This document shows positions 16,612 through 25,743 of a stretch of DNA of 48,378 nucleotides, in pieces (position 1 is the stretch's first letter; each line of letters starts with the position of its first letter). The notes below the pieces were generated by a model that was not told the DNA's origin, made no database searches, and saw nothing but the letters and a program-made list of their open reading frames with translations. The stretch spans positions 1-48,378 of the forward strand of contig CALWKX010000026.1 in NCBI GenBank assembly GCA_944381375.1, given 5' to 3'. Source of the DNA: an uncultured Lachnospiraceae bacterium. Lineage in GTDB: Bacteria; Bacillota; Clostridia; Eubacteriales; Anaerofustaceae. The translations under genes and the position numbers were made by a program.

Positions 16612-17784
16612 ATGAAAAAAAGAATTATTCTTATAGTACTTGACAGCGCAGGTATAGGCGAGCTTCCGGATGCGTCCGAGTATAACGATGCAGGTTCCAA
16701 CACTATCGGAAATATCTATAAAAATATTAATAATTTTTGCCTTCCAAATATGGAAAAACTCGGTCTTACTCATATACAAGACTGCGGTATAAAAAAGGCA
16801 ATGGATATCATTCCAGACGGCGCTTACGGCAAACTTGCCGAGCTGTCGAAGGGCAAAGATACTACAACAGGACATTGGGAAATAGCCGGAATAATAACAA
16901 AAGAAGCCTTCCCTACTTACCCTAACGGTTTTAACAATGAAATCATAGAAAAGTTCAAGGCCGATACAGGCTTGGATATATTATGCAACAAAGCAATTAG
17001 CGGAACTGAGGCTATAAAAATATACGGACAGGAACATATACAAACAGGTAAAGTAATAGTTTATACTTCAGCTGACAGTGTCTTTCAGATAGCTGCCCAC
17101 GAAAGCATTATTCCGCTTGATAGACTTTATGATATATGTATCAAAGCACGTAAAATATGCGATAAATATAACATATTACGAGTAATCGCAAGACCATTTG
17201 TCGGCGATAATCCAAACAATTTTAAAAGAACTTCCAATAGGCGCGATTATTCTATTTCTCCCAAATGCCCAAACATGCTTACTAATTTAAATGACGCAGG
17301 AATTAAGGTGTGCGCTATAGGAAAAATCAGCGATATTTATGCCGGAACAGGCATAACTCAATCCTTTCATATAGTTTCAAATATTGATGGAATTCAAAAA
17401 ATTTCAAATGCAATGCAATCCTTTGATAGCGGCTTGATTTTCGCTAATTTAGTTGATTTTGATATGCTTTATGGACATAGAAATGATATTGCCGGATACG
17501 CTGATGCACTGAAAGAATTCGATAATAATCTTCCTTTATTAATAAATGATATGCAAGAAAATGATATTTTAATTATCACTGCTGATCATGGCTGCGATCC
17601 GTCAACATCAAGTACAGATCATTCACGTGAATATATTCCAATAATGATTTACGGCGATAGCGTAAAAAGTTATGATCTGGGAATAAGGGAAACATTTGCT
17701 GATATCGGAGCTACGGTATGTGATTATTTCAATGTATCCCCTACAGAAAACGGAAAAAGTTTTTTACATAAGATTATCAAGTAA
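16612..17784 (+). CDS. deoB: Phosphopentomutase DeoB
   Basis: Interconverts ribose/deoxyribose 1-phosphate and 5-phosphate, linking nucleoside breakdown to the pentose phosphate pathway. Alkaline-phosphatase superfamily, 390 residues. Metal-binding Asp11 is in LDSAGIGELPDA; the phosphorylated Thr is in KDTTTGHWEIAG near residue 84; further metal ligands are in LVDFDMLYGHRND and TADHGCDPS, with TDHSREYIP near the end. No strong ribosome-binding site is visible before the ATG, which is ten bases after spoIIM, so it may be translated by coupling. It ends in a hairpin shared with dacF. Confidence 0.97.
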   Translation: MKKRIILIVLDSAGIGELPDASEYNDAGSNTIGNIYKNINNFCLPNMEKLGLTHIQDCGIKKAMDIIPDGAYGKLAELSKGKDTTTGHWEIAGIITKEAFPTYPNGFNNEIIEKFKADTGLDILCNKAISGTEAIKIYGQEHIQTGKVIVYTSADSVFQIAAHESIIPLDRLYDICIKARKICDKYNILRVIARPFVGDNPNNFKRTSNRRDYSISPKCPNMLTNLNDAGIKVCAIGKISDIYAGTGITQSFHIVSNIDGIQKISNAMQSFDSGLIFANLVDFDMLYGHRNDIAGYADALKEFDNNLPLLINDMQENDILIITADHGCDPSTSSTDHSREYIPIMIYGDSVKSYDLGIRETFADIGATVCDYFNVSPTENGKSFLHKIIK

Positions 17785-17791
17785 TATAACT

Positions 17792-17830
17792 AAAAAAGCC
17801 TCCATAAAATAAAAGACATGGAGGTTTTTT
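17792..17830 (+). terminator. Terminator hairpin merging with the dacF ribosome-binding site
   Basis: A run of A with GCCTCCAT (17792-17805), a 12-base loop, then ATGGAGG followed by six T (17818-17830). The stem is about 13 bp with one G-T pair. The T-run ends exactly at the dacF ATG (17831), and GGAGG in the 3' arm is the only Shine-Dalgarno site. It should end deoB transcripts and block dacF translation on any read-through RNA. Confidence 0.8.
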
Positions 17831-18997
17831 ATGAAAAAAAAGCTTATATACATATTTTTTGTTTTAGTGATGATAATTGGTATATTTCCGATAAAAGTGC
17901 GCGCTGAAACGATTCAACCGGAAATAAGCGCTCCTTCGGCAATTTTGATAGACAGTAAAACACATGAAGTTTTATACGAAAAAAACGCCGATGAAAAACT
18001 TCATATGGCAAGTATTACTAAAATTATGACTATGCTTATAGCTATGGAACGGCTTGAAAGCGGAGAGATGAATCTTGAAGATAAAGTGACAGTATCATCA
18101 TATGCTGCGAGTATGGGCGGATCGCAACTATTTTTAGAAGCAGGAGAAGTGCGCAGCGTTGATGAATTGCTTTATGGGATAGCGATTGAAAGCGGCAATG
18201 ATGCTGCAACAGCGCTTGCAGAGCATATGGGCGGAGGCTCTCTTGATAATTTTTTGGTAATAATGAACAATAAAGCAAAAGAGCTTGGAATGACTAATAC
18301 CAATTTTGCAGACGCTTGCGGTTTGGCCGATACAAATCATTATTCGTCAGCACGCGATATATCCGTTATGTCAAGCGAACTTCTCAAATATGAAAAGATA
18401 TACGATTATATTTCAACATGGACAAAGGAAATCTATATAGGTAAAAATAATGACGTCTTACGCACACTTGTAAATACAAATAAATTAATTTCTCAAACAA
18501 CTTATATTGATGGTATAAAAACCGGGTATAGTTCAGCTGCGAAATATTGTCTTTCCGCGACAGCGGAAAGCGGCGATATGCGTTTAATATGCGTTATTCT
18601 GGCTGAAGAAGATTCTTCAACGCGTTTTGCCGATGCAAAAGCATTAATAGATTACGGCATTGCAAACTACAGTGGTGAATATATAGTAAAGTCTGGTGAT
18701 GTAGTTGGTCAGATACCTGTCATTAATTCCGAGCTTGGCAAAACTGATTTAGTTGCCGCAGAAGATGTTTATATACTGAAATCCAACACACAGGATGATA
18801 AAGAATTCACTCAAGAAATAATAACAAGCAATGATGTTCTTTACGCCCCGATACAGCAAGGCGATGCGGCGGGTATTTTAAAAGTAAACGTTTCAGACGG
18901 CAATGTATATGAAATACCTCTTTTGGTAAAAGAAAGTTCAGATAAAATATCATGGTTCGTTTTTTATAAAAGAATAGCGTCATATTTCCTTCTATAA
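17831..18997 (+). CDS. dacF: D-alanyl-D-alanine carboxypeptidase, DacF-type (penicillin-binding protein)
   Basis: Trims the terminal D-Ala from peptidoglycan stem peptides; in sporulating Firmicutes DacF helps control cross-linking of spore cortex or forespore wall. The 388 residues start with a signal peptide (about 1-25, cleavage near VRA-ET). Active-site motifs are Ser61-x-x-Lys64 (SITK), Ser121-Gly-Asn123 and Lys230-Thr-Gly232. The C-terminal beta domain and a final hydrophobic anchor-like segment (WFVFYKRIASYFLL) follow. The gene sits between sporulation genes and next to spo0A, as dacF often does. The ATG directly follows the terminator T-run. Confidence 0.88.
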   Translation: MKKKLIYIFFVLVMIIGIFPIKVRAETIQPEISAPSAILIDSKTHEVLYEKNADEKLHMASITKIMTMLIAMERLESGEMNLEDKVTVSSYAASMGGSQLFLEAGEVRSVDELLYGIAIESGNDAATALAEHMGGGSLDNFLVIMNNKAKELGMTNTNFADACGLADTNHYSSARDISVMSSELLKYEKIYDYISTWTKEIYIGKNNDVLRTLVNTNKLISQTTYIDGIKTGYSSAAKYCLSATAESGDMRLICVILAEEDSSTRFADAKALIDYGIANYSGEYIVKSGDVVGQIPVINSELGKTDLVAAEDVYILKSNTQDDKEFTQEIITSNDVLYAPIQQGDAAGILKVNVSDGNVYEIPLLVKESSDKISWFVFYKRIASYFLL

Positions 18998-19031
18998 AGA
19001 GAAAAACCGCTTTTTAAGCGGTCTTTCTCTT
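18998..19031. terminator. Bidirectional terminator between dacF and spo0A
   Basis: AGAGAAAAACCGCTT, a short T loop, then AAGCGGTCTTTCTCT. It separates the converging dacF (+) and spo0A (-) genes and has A- and T-rich flanks that serve both directions. Confidence 0.85.
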
Positions 19032-19064
19032 TATATGTGCGAAACAGCCGGGGATTGCAATAAT

Positions 19065-19856
19065 TTATACATATTCGCCGACTTGCATGCGTATTTTATC
19101 AGCAACCATAGCGATGAATTCGCTATTCGTCGGTTTTCCTTTATTCTGGTCTATAGTGTAACCGAAAATCATATCAATAGTTTCTACACGTCCTCTTGTC
19201 CATGCAACTTCTATAGCGTGTCTGATTGCTCTTTCCACTCTGCTGGGTGTTGTGTTATATTTTTTAGCGATAGAAGGATATAGTTCTTTAGTTATCCCGC
19301 CCAATAAGTTAGGATCGGCAATAACCATTTTGATGGAATCTCTCATATAGGTATAGCCTTTTATATGTGCTGGAACTCCTATTTCATGAAGAATCGAAGT
19401 TATCAAGGTGTGGTATTGTTTATCCATACTTTCCTTTTCTAAACCTTGAAAATTAAGTACTCTGCTTTTACGCAAACCAATACCTGCATCATATAATTCT
19501 TCAATTTTCTGAGCGAAAGATTCCAGCTCAATCGGTTTGAGAAAATAATACTGAGCGCCCAGCTGTGCGGCGGCTTTAGTAATATTTTCATTGCCAACCG
19601 CCGATAACATGACTATGCCAGGATTATAGTTCTCGTCATAATTTTTTAATGCCTTCATTACATCAAGACCATCCATAATAGGCATTACAAGATCGAGTAT
19701 AATCAAATCGGGATGTTTTTCTTTAACCAATTCGAGTAATTCTTTACCATTGCTTGCAGTGCCTGCAACGTTCATTTTTTTAGAACGTTTTAAACATTTT
19801 TCCGCTGCGGATAAAAATGCAGCATTATCATCGGCAATAACCACTGAAAAAGACAT
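19065..19856 (-). CDS. spo0A: Spo0A, master regulator of sporulation
   Basis: Response regulator that, when phosphorylated, commits the cell to sporulation. The 263 residues hold a receiver domain with acidic pair Asp9-Asp10, phosphorylation site Asp55 (ILDLVMP) and Lys107 (FLKPIE), then the Spo0A-specific DNA-binding domain with [21 protein letters not shown]. The start is ATG 19856 because AAGGGGGC lies just upstream; a longer frame would add 31 residues read from the end of spoIVB. A 0A box lies 64-70 bases upstream. The spoIVB-spo0A pairing is the conserved Firmicutes order. Confidence 0.98.
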   Translation of the reverse strand: MSFSVVIADDNAAFLSAAEKCLKRSKKMNVAGTASNGKELLELVKEKHPDLIILDLVMPIMDGLDVMKALKNYDENYNPGIVMLSAVGNENITKAAAQLGAQYYFLKPIELESFAQKIEELYDAGIGLRKSRVLNFQGLEKESMDKQYHTLITSILHEIGVPAHIKGYTYMRDSIKMVIADPNLLGGITKELYPSIAKKYNTTPSRVERAIRHAIEVAWTRGRVETIDMIFGYTIDQNKGKPTNSEFIAMVADKIRMQVGEYV

Positions 19857-19912
19857 ATTAGCCCCCTTTGCGATTTTTTTTAAGAATACTATAAATATTT
19901 TGCAAAATTTCG

Positions 19913-21190
19913 CTAATTCTGTCGAATGTAAAAATTTTTTATCATCCATTCAACAAAAATGCCGTAACCTAACGTCGGATCATCTATTAATACGTGTGTC
20001 ACAGCACCTATTATTTTACCATTTTGAATAATTGGGCTTCCGCTCATGCCTTGAATGATGCCGCCGGTTTTTGCCAAAAGCTCTTCATCCGTTATGCGAA
20101 TCATCATACTTTTGGTATTGGGTTCATTTTGTTTATAAACTTTTTCTACATAAATATCATACTCCTTCTTGCCATCATCTAAGGTAGTTATGATCGTCGC
20201 AGGGCCAACCTCGATTTCATTTTGTGTGGCTATAGGATACAATGTGTAATTGCTCAAATCAATATCGCCTTCATAGTAACCAAAAAGTCCGTATTCGGAA
20301 TTTTCGTTTATTTTACCTAAGGAGACGTTTGGATCTTTGAAAACAGCTTTTATTTCACCCGGGTAGCCTTTTTCTCCGCGAACTATCGATATTGCTTTCG
20401 CGCCTACTAAATCACCATTAAGCAACGGTACCTGAACGCCCGATGTAGCATCTATTACAGCATGGCCCAAAGAAGCAAAATACTTCCCATCTTCTGTTAT
20501 AAAAGTTAAAGTACCAACTCCGGCAACCTTCTCCCTCACCCATAAACCGATCTTATAGCCATCCGTTGTTAAAAAAGGCTTCACGCTTATCTTTAATGTT
20601 TCTTTATTTCTGTCAATTGTTAAAATCAACTCATCACTTGTAATATCGTTTGTGATCTTACGAAATTCATCCGCCGTATTAATAGGCGTATCATTAATAT
20701 GTGTTATAATATCACCTATTTTAATGTTTGCATCTTTAGCCGGAGAAGCGCTTATACCTGTATCACTAACAAGATCCTCAAATCCAACAGCTATGACTCC
20801 CTGCGTATTTAATTTTACTCCTACTAAGTCACCTCCTGCATACAAGTATACTTCAGGTAAAACGTTTACTGTGATTTCCTTAACAGTGATCCCACCTAAT
20901 ATATTCGCAGTAAGTTTGAATTTCCCTTCTTTGTTTGATGAAAAAGTTAAAGTTTTTGATAAATCAACATCATATTCATTAGATAAGTTTCCATCTACGC
21001 TGATTATTTCTTCATCCTGCACAAGTTTTACACTTTTTATTAAAGAGTGATTCAGAAAAACAGGTGTTTTTTGTCCGACAATAATAAAAATATTTTCATT
21101 TTGCACAAGACCTGCAAATGTAAATGCGCTTAATATAAAGATAGCTGCCGTTATAACTGACAAGCTTTTTATTATCTTTTTTCGTTTCAT
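19913..21190 (-). CDS. spoIVB: SpoIVB, sporulation signalling serine peptidase
   Basis: Made in the forespore and secreted across the inner membrane; it cleaves SpoIVFA to release active pro-sigma-K processing. The 425 residues have an N-terminal membrane anchor (about 8-28), a PDZ domain (about 125-205) and the S55 peptidase domain with His243 (LGHAV), Ser385 (GMSGSP) and probable Asp368. No ribosome-binding site is obvious before the ATG. Its transcript is insulated from recN by a terminator. The last codons contain a 0A box for the following spo0A gene. Confidence 0.95.
   Translation of the reverse strand: MKRKKIIKSLSVITAAIFILSAFTFAGLVQNENIFIIVGQKTPVFLNHSLIKSVKLVQDEEIISVDGNLSNEYDVDLSKTLTFSSNKEGKFKLTANILGGITVKEITVNVLPEVYLYAGGDLVGVKLNTQGVIAVGFEDLVSDTGISASPAKDANIKIGDIITHINDTPINTADEFRKITNDITSDELILTIDRNKETLKISVKPFLTTDGYKIGLWVREKVAGVGTLTFITEDGKYFASLGHAVIDATSGVQVPLLNGDLVGAKAISIVRGEKGYPGEIKAVFKDPNVSLGKINENSEYGLFGYYEGDIDLSNYTLYPIATQNEIEVGPATIITTLDDGKKEYDIYVEKVYKQNEPNTKSMMIRITDEELLAKTGGIIQGMSGSPIIQNGKIIGAVTHVLIDDPTLGYGIFVEWMIKNFYIRQN
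19920..19926 (+). promoter_or_regulatory. Candidate 0A box upstream of spo0A
   Basis: TGTCGAA on the plus strand, an exact match to the Spo0A-binding core TGNCGAA. It lies inside the last codons of spoIVB, about 65 bases before the spo0A start. Autoregulation of spo0A through such boxes is known in Bacillus; here it is inferred from the sequence and position. Confidence 0.6.
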
Positions 21191-21240
21191 GCGTCTATTT
21201 TTTGACTGTTTAATAAAGCGTATTCTGGCAATTATTGCAT

Positions 21241-21270
21241 AAAAAACGCAGGTATTACCTGCGTTAAAAA
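21241..21270 (-). terminator. recN terminator
   Basis: AACGCAGGT, a three-base loop and ACCTGCGTT, with T-runs when read on the minus strand. It lies just after recN and before spoIVB, so spoIVB must have its own promoter. Confidence 0.85.
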
Positions 21271-21277
21271 TGGAATA

Positions 21278-22972
21278 TTATGCTAAATTCGCCTTATATG
21301 TTTTAGCCGTATTAAGCATTTCGTCTGCATGATTTAATGCGTTTTGTGTGAGCGCTGAACCGCTTAGCATTTGGGCCAAAGCTCTTACCCTGTCAGCAGA
21401 TGTAAGTTCATTAAAATAAGTATACGTTTTCCCTGCCTCTGTTTTTTTGGTTATTAAATAGTGATAATCAGCCATAGCCGCAAGCTGCGTCAAATGCGTT
21501 ATACATATAATTTGATGAGTTTGTGACAGATTATACATTTTTTCTGCAACAGTCTGAGCTGTTTGGCCGCTTATTCCCGTATCAATTTCATCAAATATGA
21601 GCGTGTCGGTTTTGTCAGCATCCGCAAGAATGCTTTTAATAGCAAGCATTACTCTCGAGATTTCTCCTCCTGATGCTATTTTATATAAAGGTTTGAGCTC
21701 TTCGCCGGCATTAGTGCTTATCATTATTTGGACCTTATCATATCCGTCTTCACGATATGTATTATCATTAGTAAATACGATTTCGAGTTTTGCATTTTTT
21801 ATTGCAAGATCACGTATACATTTAACTAGTTTTTCTGATAAGTCTTTTGCATTTTTTTTACGCGCTGCGCTGAGTTTGTCCGCATAGCTTATATATGTAT
21901 CTTTTTTCGCATTGTACAGCTTTTGCGCTTCTATAAGCGCATCGTCGTAATTCTCTAACAATGCAAGTTTTTCTCTGCTCTCATTAGCTGCTTCAAGTAC
22001 TTGTTCTATAGTGTATCCGTATTTTAATTTTATATCGGAAATCTTTTTTAATCGTAGCTGCAATTCATCAATTTCATAAGGATCATATTCAAGAGTAGGT
22101 ATAAAGTCCCTTAATTGCAGTGCCGCATCATCTACAGATATTGCGGCGTCTTCAATTGCCTTTGCGGCAGGAATAAAATCCTTGTTGAATTCAGAAAGAA
22201 AACATAATTCGTCTGCAATTTTTTTCAGTTTATAGCCTATATCTTCATTTTCTCCCAAAATAATTTTGTAAGCTTTATCAGCACTTTCGTATATTTTTTC
22301 TATGTTGCTAAGAAAACTGATTCGCTCCTCGAGTTCTTCATCTTCGTGTGGTCTTAAATCAAGCTTCATGATTTCGTCGAATTTTTCTTTATACGAATTT
22401 TTTTTCGCCAGTTCAGCTTCGCGTTTTATTACAAGGTCATTGTAATTGTGCTCTGCCTGCTTCATTTCATAAAAAGATTTGGCAGTTTGAGTTTTAATTA
22501 TATTAATTTCATCAGATGCATATGCATCTAAAAATTGTATATGACTTTCAGGATCGAACAGTTTTTGATGCTCATGTTGCCCATGAATATCAATCAAATG
22601 AGATGTAATAGATTTTAACGCAGATACGCTTACTAACGTATCATTCACTCTGCAAACATTTCTTCCTCCGATAGTAAGTTCTCTGCTTATCAATAAAGAA
22701 GAATCCGTTATGTCAATATCATTTTTGTTGAATACATCCATCAGTTTTGAATCTTCGATGTTGATATCAAATAAAATTTTAACGCTTACTTTTTCTTCGC
22801 CGCTTCGTATTATATCAGTACTGCTGCGATAGCCTAAAGCAAAAGACAAAGCGCCTATTATTATTGATTTTCCAGCGCCTGTTTCTCCAGTCAGAACATT
22901 TAATCCTTTATTAAAATCTATATTCAATGAATCTATTATTGCATAATTTTTTATACTTAAAGAGACGATCAT
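21278..22972 (-). CDS. recN: DNA repair protein RecN
   Basis: SMC-like ATPase that acts on double-strand breaks. The 564 residues show Walker A GETGAGKS at 29-36, a long coiled-coil middle (about 150-370), and the C-terminal signature ASGGEISRVMLAIK, then Walker B LIFDEIDTGISG. The 15-base gap after argR suggests co-transcription with argR-nadK-tlyA. This argR-recN pairing is conserved in Firmicutes. No SOS box was noticed immediately upstream, because the upstream region is argR coding sequence. Confidence 0.97.
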   Translation of the reverse strand: MIVSLSIKNYAIIDSLNIDFNKGLNVLTGETGAGKSIIIGALSFALGYRSSTDIIRSGEEKVSVKILFDINIEDSKLMDVFNKNDIDITDSSLLISRELTIGGRNVCRVNDTLVSVSALKSITSHLIDIHGQHEHQKLFDPESHIQFLDAYASDEINIIKTQTAKSFYEMKQAEHNYNDLVIKREAELAKKNSYKEKFDEIMKLDLRPHEDEELEERISFLSNIEKIYESADKAYKIILGENEDIGYKLKKIADELCFLSEFNKDFIPAAKAIEDAAISVDDAALQLRDFIPTLEYDPYEIDELQLRLKKISDIKLKYGYTIEQVLEAANESREKLALLENYDDALIEAQKLYNAKKDTYISYADKLSAARKKNAKDLSEKLVKCIRDLAIKNAKLEIVFTNDNTYREDGYDKVQIMISTNAGEELKPLYKIASGGEISRVMLAIKSILADADKTDTLIFDEIDTGISGQTAQTVAEKMYNLSQTHQIICITHLTQLAAMADYHYLITKKTEAGKTYTYFNELTSADRVRALAQMLSGSALTQNALNHADEMLNTAKTYKANLA

Positions 22973-22986
22973 TGCACATTACCTAT

Positions 22987-23433
22987 TTAAACTAATAAAT
23001 TTCTGAAATTTTCCTTAAGTTTTTTAGCGGAACTCTCATCTTTCATTAATATGAATATTGTATCATCGCCTGCAATACTGCCAAGTATTGAACTGTTTTC
23101 AATAGAATCAATAGCAACCGCAGCAGCGCTCGCCATGCCTTTCAAAGTATGAATACACACTATATTACCGCTTTGCTCTGCCCTGAGAACAGAATGTCTG
23201 AACACACTGCTTATTCTTGATTCAAAATGGTTCTCGTCTGTATCGGTAATGGCGTATTTATAGATGCCTTTATCTAAAACTTTCACAAGTTTTAGATCCC
23301 TGATATCTCTCGATATTGTGGTTTGTGTTACTTCGAAACCGTCCTGACGCAGAAGCTCTGCAAGCTCTTCCTGTGTTTCTATGGCCTGAGTGTTTATTAA
23401 CTGCAATATTCGGGTTTGTCTTTCTACTTTCAT
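22987..23433 (-). CDS. argR: Arginine repressor ArgR/AhrC
   Basis: Arginine-sensing hexameric regulator of arginine synthesis and breakdown. The 148 residues begin with a winged-helix domain (RQTRILQLINTQAIETQEEL, QTTISRDIRDL) and end with the oligomerisation and arginine-binding domain (SILGSIAGDDTIFIL). Its targets are not in this window. GGTG precedes the ATG. It lies 10 bases after nadK and 15 before recN, within the conserved repair/regulation cluster. Confidence 0.96.
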   Translation of the reverse strand: MKVERQTRILQLINTQAIETQEELAELLRQDGFEVTQTTISRDIRDLKLVKVLDKGIYKYAITDTDENHFESRISSVFRHSVLRAEQSGNIVCIHTLKGMASAAAVAIDSIENSSILGSIAGDDTIFILMKDESSAKKLKENFRNLLV

Positions 23434-23443
23434 TTTTTCACCG

Positions 23444-24250
23444 TTATTTTATTTTATCATATAATATTTTGTAAAAATTATGTTTATCAAGTTTTATGAA
23501 ACTTACTGTTTTGCTGCTTTTTTTTATAACCATTTCACCTTTTAATCCGACCGCGTCATTACCGTCAATATATATCTGAGTTGAAGAAACATTATAGCGG
23601 ATTTTTATTTCTTCAGTAGGTTTTAAAATGATGCTGCGTGAATGAAATGAATGGGGACAAATAGGCTGAACAATAAAAAGCTCGCTTGTAGGATCGACTA
23701 TAGGGCCGCCTACAGATAAAGAATATGCTGTTGATCCAGTAGGAGAAGCCACAAGTACTCCGTCTGATGAATAATCAGCCAAATGCTGCCCTCCTGCAAA
23801 AACTCTGAATTCTCCCACACCTCTGCTATGCATATGTTTAAAAACAACGTCATTAAGAGCGCTGCCTATACATTTATTATCATGAAAAATTTCCAGCATC
23901 ATACGATGCTCCGTATCGAAATCTCCCTTTAACACGCATTTAAGATCATTTTCATAGTTTTTAAGTTTAATATCAGCTAAAAAACCTATTCGTCCTATAT
24001 TAATTCCAATAATGGGTATAGAATAATCGCAGCATTTTACTGCCGCTCTCAGTATAGTTCCGTCGCCGCCTACAACAATGGCGAAGTCACATTCATTTAG
24101 TTTATTCTCATATATGAGATTTTTATATTTGCAATATTGCTCATCAGGATAATTTGTACAACCTTCGTTTGTCAGAAAATTTATTATTTTATCAGTATAT
24201 AGATAATCTGCATCTTTTTTTATATTCGTAAATATTGCCGCTTTTTTCAT
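23444..24250 (-). CDS. nadK: NAD kinase
   Basis: Phosphorylates NAD to NADP. The 268 residues contain the GGDGT motif at 61-65 (VVGGDGTILRA) and the second nucleotide-binding stretch SPTGSTAYSLSVGGP, with the usual DGND segment near the end. The ATG starts one base after the tlyA stop codon, so it is translationally coupled. This tlyA-nadK order is standard in the Firmicutes. Confidence 0.97.
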   Translation of the reverse strand: MKKAAIFTNIKKDADYLYTDKIINFLTNEGCTNYPDEQYCKYKNLIYENKLNECDFAIVVGGDGTILRAAVKCCDYSIPIIGINIGRIGFLADIKLKNYENDLKCVLKGDFDTEHRMMLEIFHDNKCIGSALNDVVFKHMHSRGVGEFRVFAGGQHLADYSSDGVLVASPTGSTAYSLSVGGPIVDPTSELFIVQPICPHSFHSRSIILKPTEEIKIRYNVSSTQIYIDGNDAVGLKGEMVIKKSSKTVSFIKLDKHNFYKILYDKIK

Positions 24251-24251
24251 C

Positions 24252-25052
24252 TTATTTCAAAGCCTCATGCGCTGATGATACGCATTTTTCTATAATATCT
24301 TGTTTCATTTTATGAATTTCCTGTGTTTTATGAATTTTAACAAGAAATTCGATATTGCCTTTCGGGCCTTTTATAGGGGAATATGTTAATGTGTCCGCCT
24401 CAAAGCCTTTGTCTTCTATGCCGCGTATTACATTTTTCAGTACTTCATTATGTATTTTTGCGTTATTTATTACACCCTTGCCTACTTGGCGCTTTTCTGC
24501 TTCAAACTGCGGCTTTATAAGTATTATAATTATGGTATCTTCAGTTACAAAATTCGAAAGATTATCCATCAGCTTAACTGCTGAAATAAATGAAACATCC
24601 ATTACTGCCACATCGATTTTATCAGCAATGCGCGAAGGCTCAAGATAGCGAAAATTGGTTTTTTCCATCACTATGATACGTTCATCGTTTCTAAGATTAT
24701 AAGCCATTTGTGCCGTGCCGGAATCTATAGAATAAACTTTCGCTGCGCCTTTTTGCAAAAGACAATCTGTAAAGCCGCCTGTGGAAGAGCCTATATCCAT
24801 AGCAATTTTCCCACTGACCTCGACGCCGAATTCATTGATAGCCTTTTCGAGTTTGAGTCCTCCCCTGCTTACATAAGGACACCCTGCAGAAATGATTTCG
24901 ATTTTTGCATCATCTTTTACAGACATTCCCGGTTTGTCATGCTTTATACCATTAACGTATACTTTCCCCTCCATTATTAAGGCGCGCGCTTTTTCGCGGC
25001 TTTCTGTCAGACCCTTATTAAATACAGCTATATCTAAACGGATTTTGCTCAT
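24252..25052 (-). CDS. tlyA: TlyA family rRNA methyltransferase
   Basis: 2'-O-methyltransferase of the TlyA/hemolysin A family that methylates cytidines in 16S (and in some species 23S) rRNA. The 266 residues begin with an S4 RNA-binding domain (about 3-60: RLDIAVFNKGLTESREKARAL) followed by an FtsJ-like Rossmann domain with DIGSSTGGFTDCLL near 84. The hemolysin name is historical. Start with AAAGGAT upstream; first gene of the tlyA-nadK-argR-recN run. Confidence 0.93.
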   Translation of the reverse strand: MSKIRLDIAVFNKGLTESREKARALIMEGKVYVNGIKHDKPGMSVKDDAKIEIISAGCPYVSRGGLKLEKAINEFGVEVSGKIAMDIGSSTGGFTDCLLQKGAAKVYSIDSGTAQMAYNLRNDERIIVMEKTNFRYLEPSRIADKIDVAVMDVSFISAVKLMDNLSNFVTEDTIIIILIKPQFEAEKRQVGKGVINNAKIHNEVLKNVIRGIEDKGFEADTLTYSPIKGPKGNIEFLVKIHKTQEIHKMKQDIIEKCVSSAHEALK

Positions 25053-25110
25053 ATAAATATCCTTTATTAATCAATATTATACCATTATAATTATAAAAAA
25101 AATACATCAA

Positions 25111-25148
25111 AAAAACTTCGGAATACAAATTTATTTGTTTCCGAAGTT
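25111..25148 (-). terminator. Terminator after pduL
   Basis: CTTCGGAA, an AT-rich extended stem and loop, then TTCCGAAG, with seven T on the minus strand. It ends the ilvE-U32-pduL transcript and separates it from tlyA. Confidence 0.85.
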
Positions 25149-25166
25149 CTTTACTACTTATAATAA

Positions 25167-25739
25167 TTATTTTATTATTTTACCTAACGTACCATTTTTT
25201 ATACCAGCCGCATTGCCTTCTTCGGTATCAATATGCATATCAAGACTGTATTTATCGGACGAACGTATTAGAACATTTTTGAAAACAAGACCTCTGATAC
25301 CATCGACTTCAACGCTTACTATATCTTTATCTTTTACGCCGTAATCAATTGCGTCTTGTACACTCATGTGAATATGTCTTGCAGCAACTATAGCTCCCTT
25401 GGATACTTCTATAGTCCCTTTAGGACCTGTTATTTTTATTCCGGGAGTTCCTTCTATATCACCCGATTCCCTTATCACAGCAGCGACACCGAGTTTGAAT
25501 GTGTCCGCCAAAAGAAGCTCAACTTGCGTATCAGGTCTTGTGGGGCCAAGAATACGAACTTTTTTAATTGAGCCTTTTGGGCCTTCAATATCTACACATT
25601 CTTCACATGCAAATTGCCCCGGTTGGGATAAATCCTTGATAGATGTAAGCTGATAACCTTTTCCAAAAAGCGCTTCCAAATCCTCTTCAGATAAATGCAC
25701 GTGTCTATTAGATAAATTTATAGGCACCTGTGTTTTCAT
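25167..25739 (-). CDS. pduL: Phosphate propanoyltransferase PduL-type
   Basis: Moves acyl groups between coenzyme A and phosphate; PduL enzymes can serve as phosphotransacetylase and so feed acetate kinase. The 190 residues show both conserved metal-binding histidine motifs: His13 and His15 (NRHVHLS) and ARHIHMS near 122. There is no N-terminal microcompartment-targeting extension and no shell gene nearby, so a soluble role in acetate or propionate metabolism is likely (inference). It starts four bases after the U32-family gene, with an AAGGAG site. Confidence 0.9.
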   Translation of the reverse strand: MKTQVPINLSNRHVHLSEEDLEALFGKGYQLTSIKDLSQPGQFACEECVDIEGPKGSIKKVRILGPTRPDTQVELLLADTFKLGVAAVIRESGDIEGTPGIKITGPKGTIEVSKGAIVAARHIHMSVQDAIDYGVKDKDIVSVEVDGIRGLVFKNVLIRSSDKYSLDMHIDTEEGNAAGIKNGTLGKIIK

Positions 25740-25743
25740 TTTT

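Noticed and set aside
21191-21240. Sigma-G-type promoter before spoIVB (GAATA with an AAAAATA -10)
   Set aside because: The -10 box matches poorly and lies only a few bases before the ATG, leaving no room for a leader.
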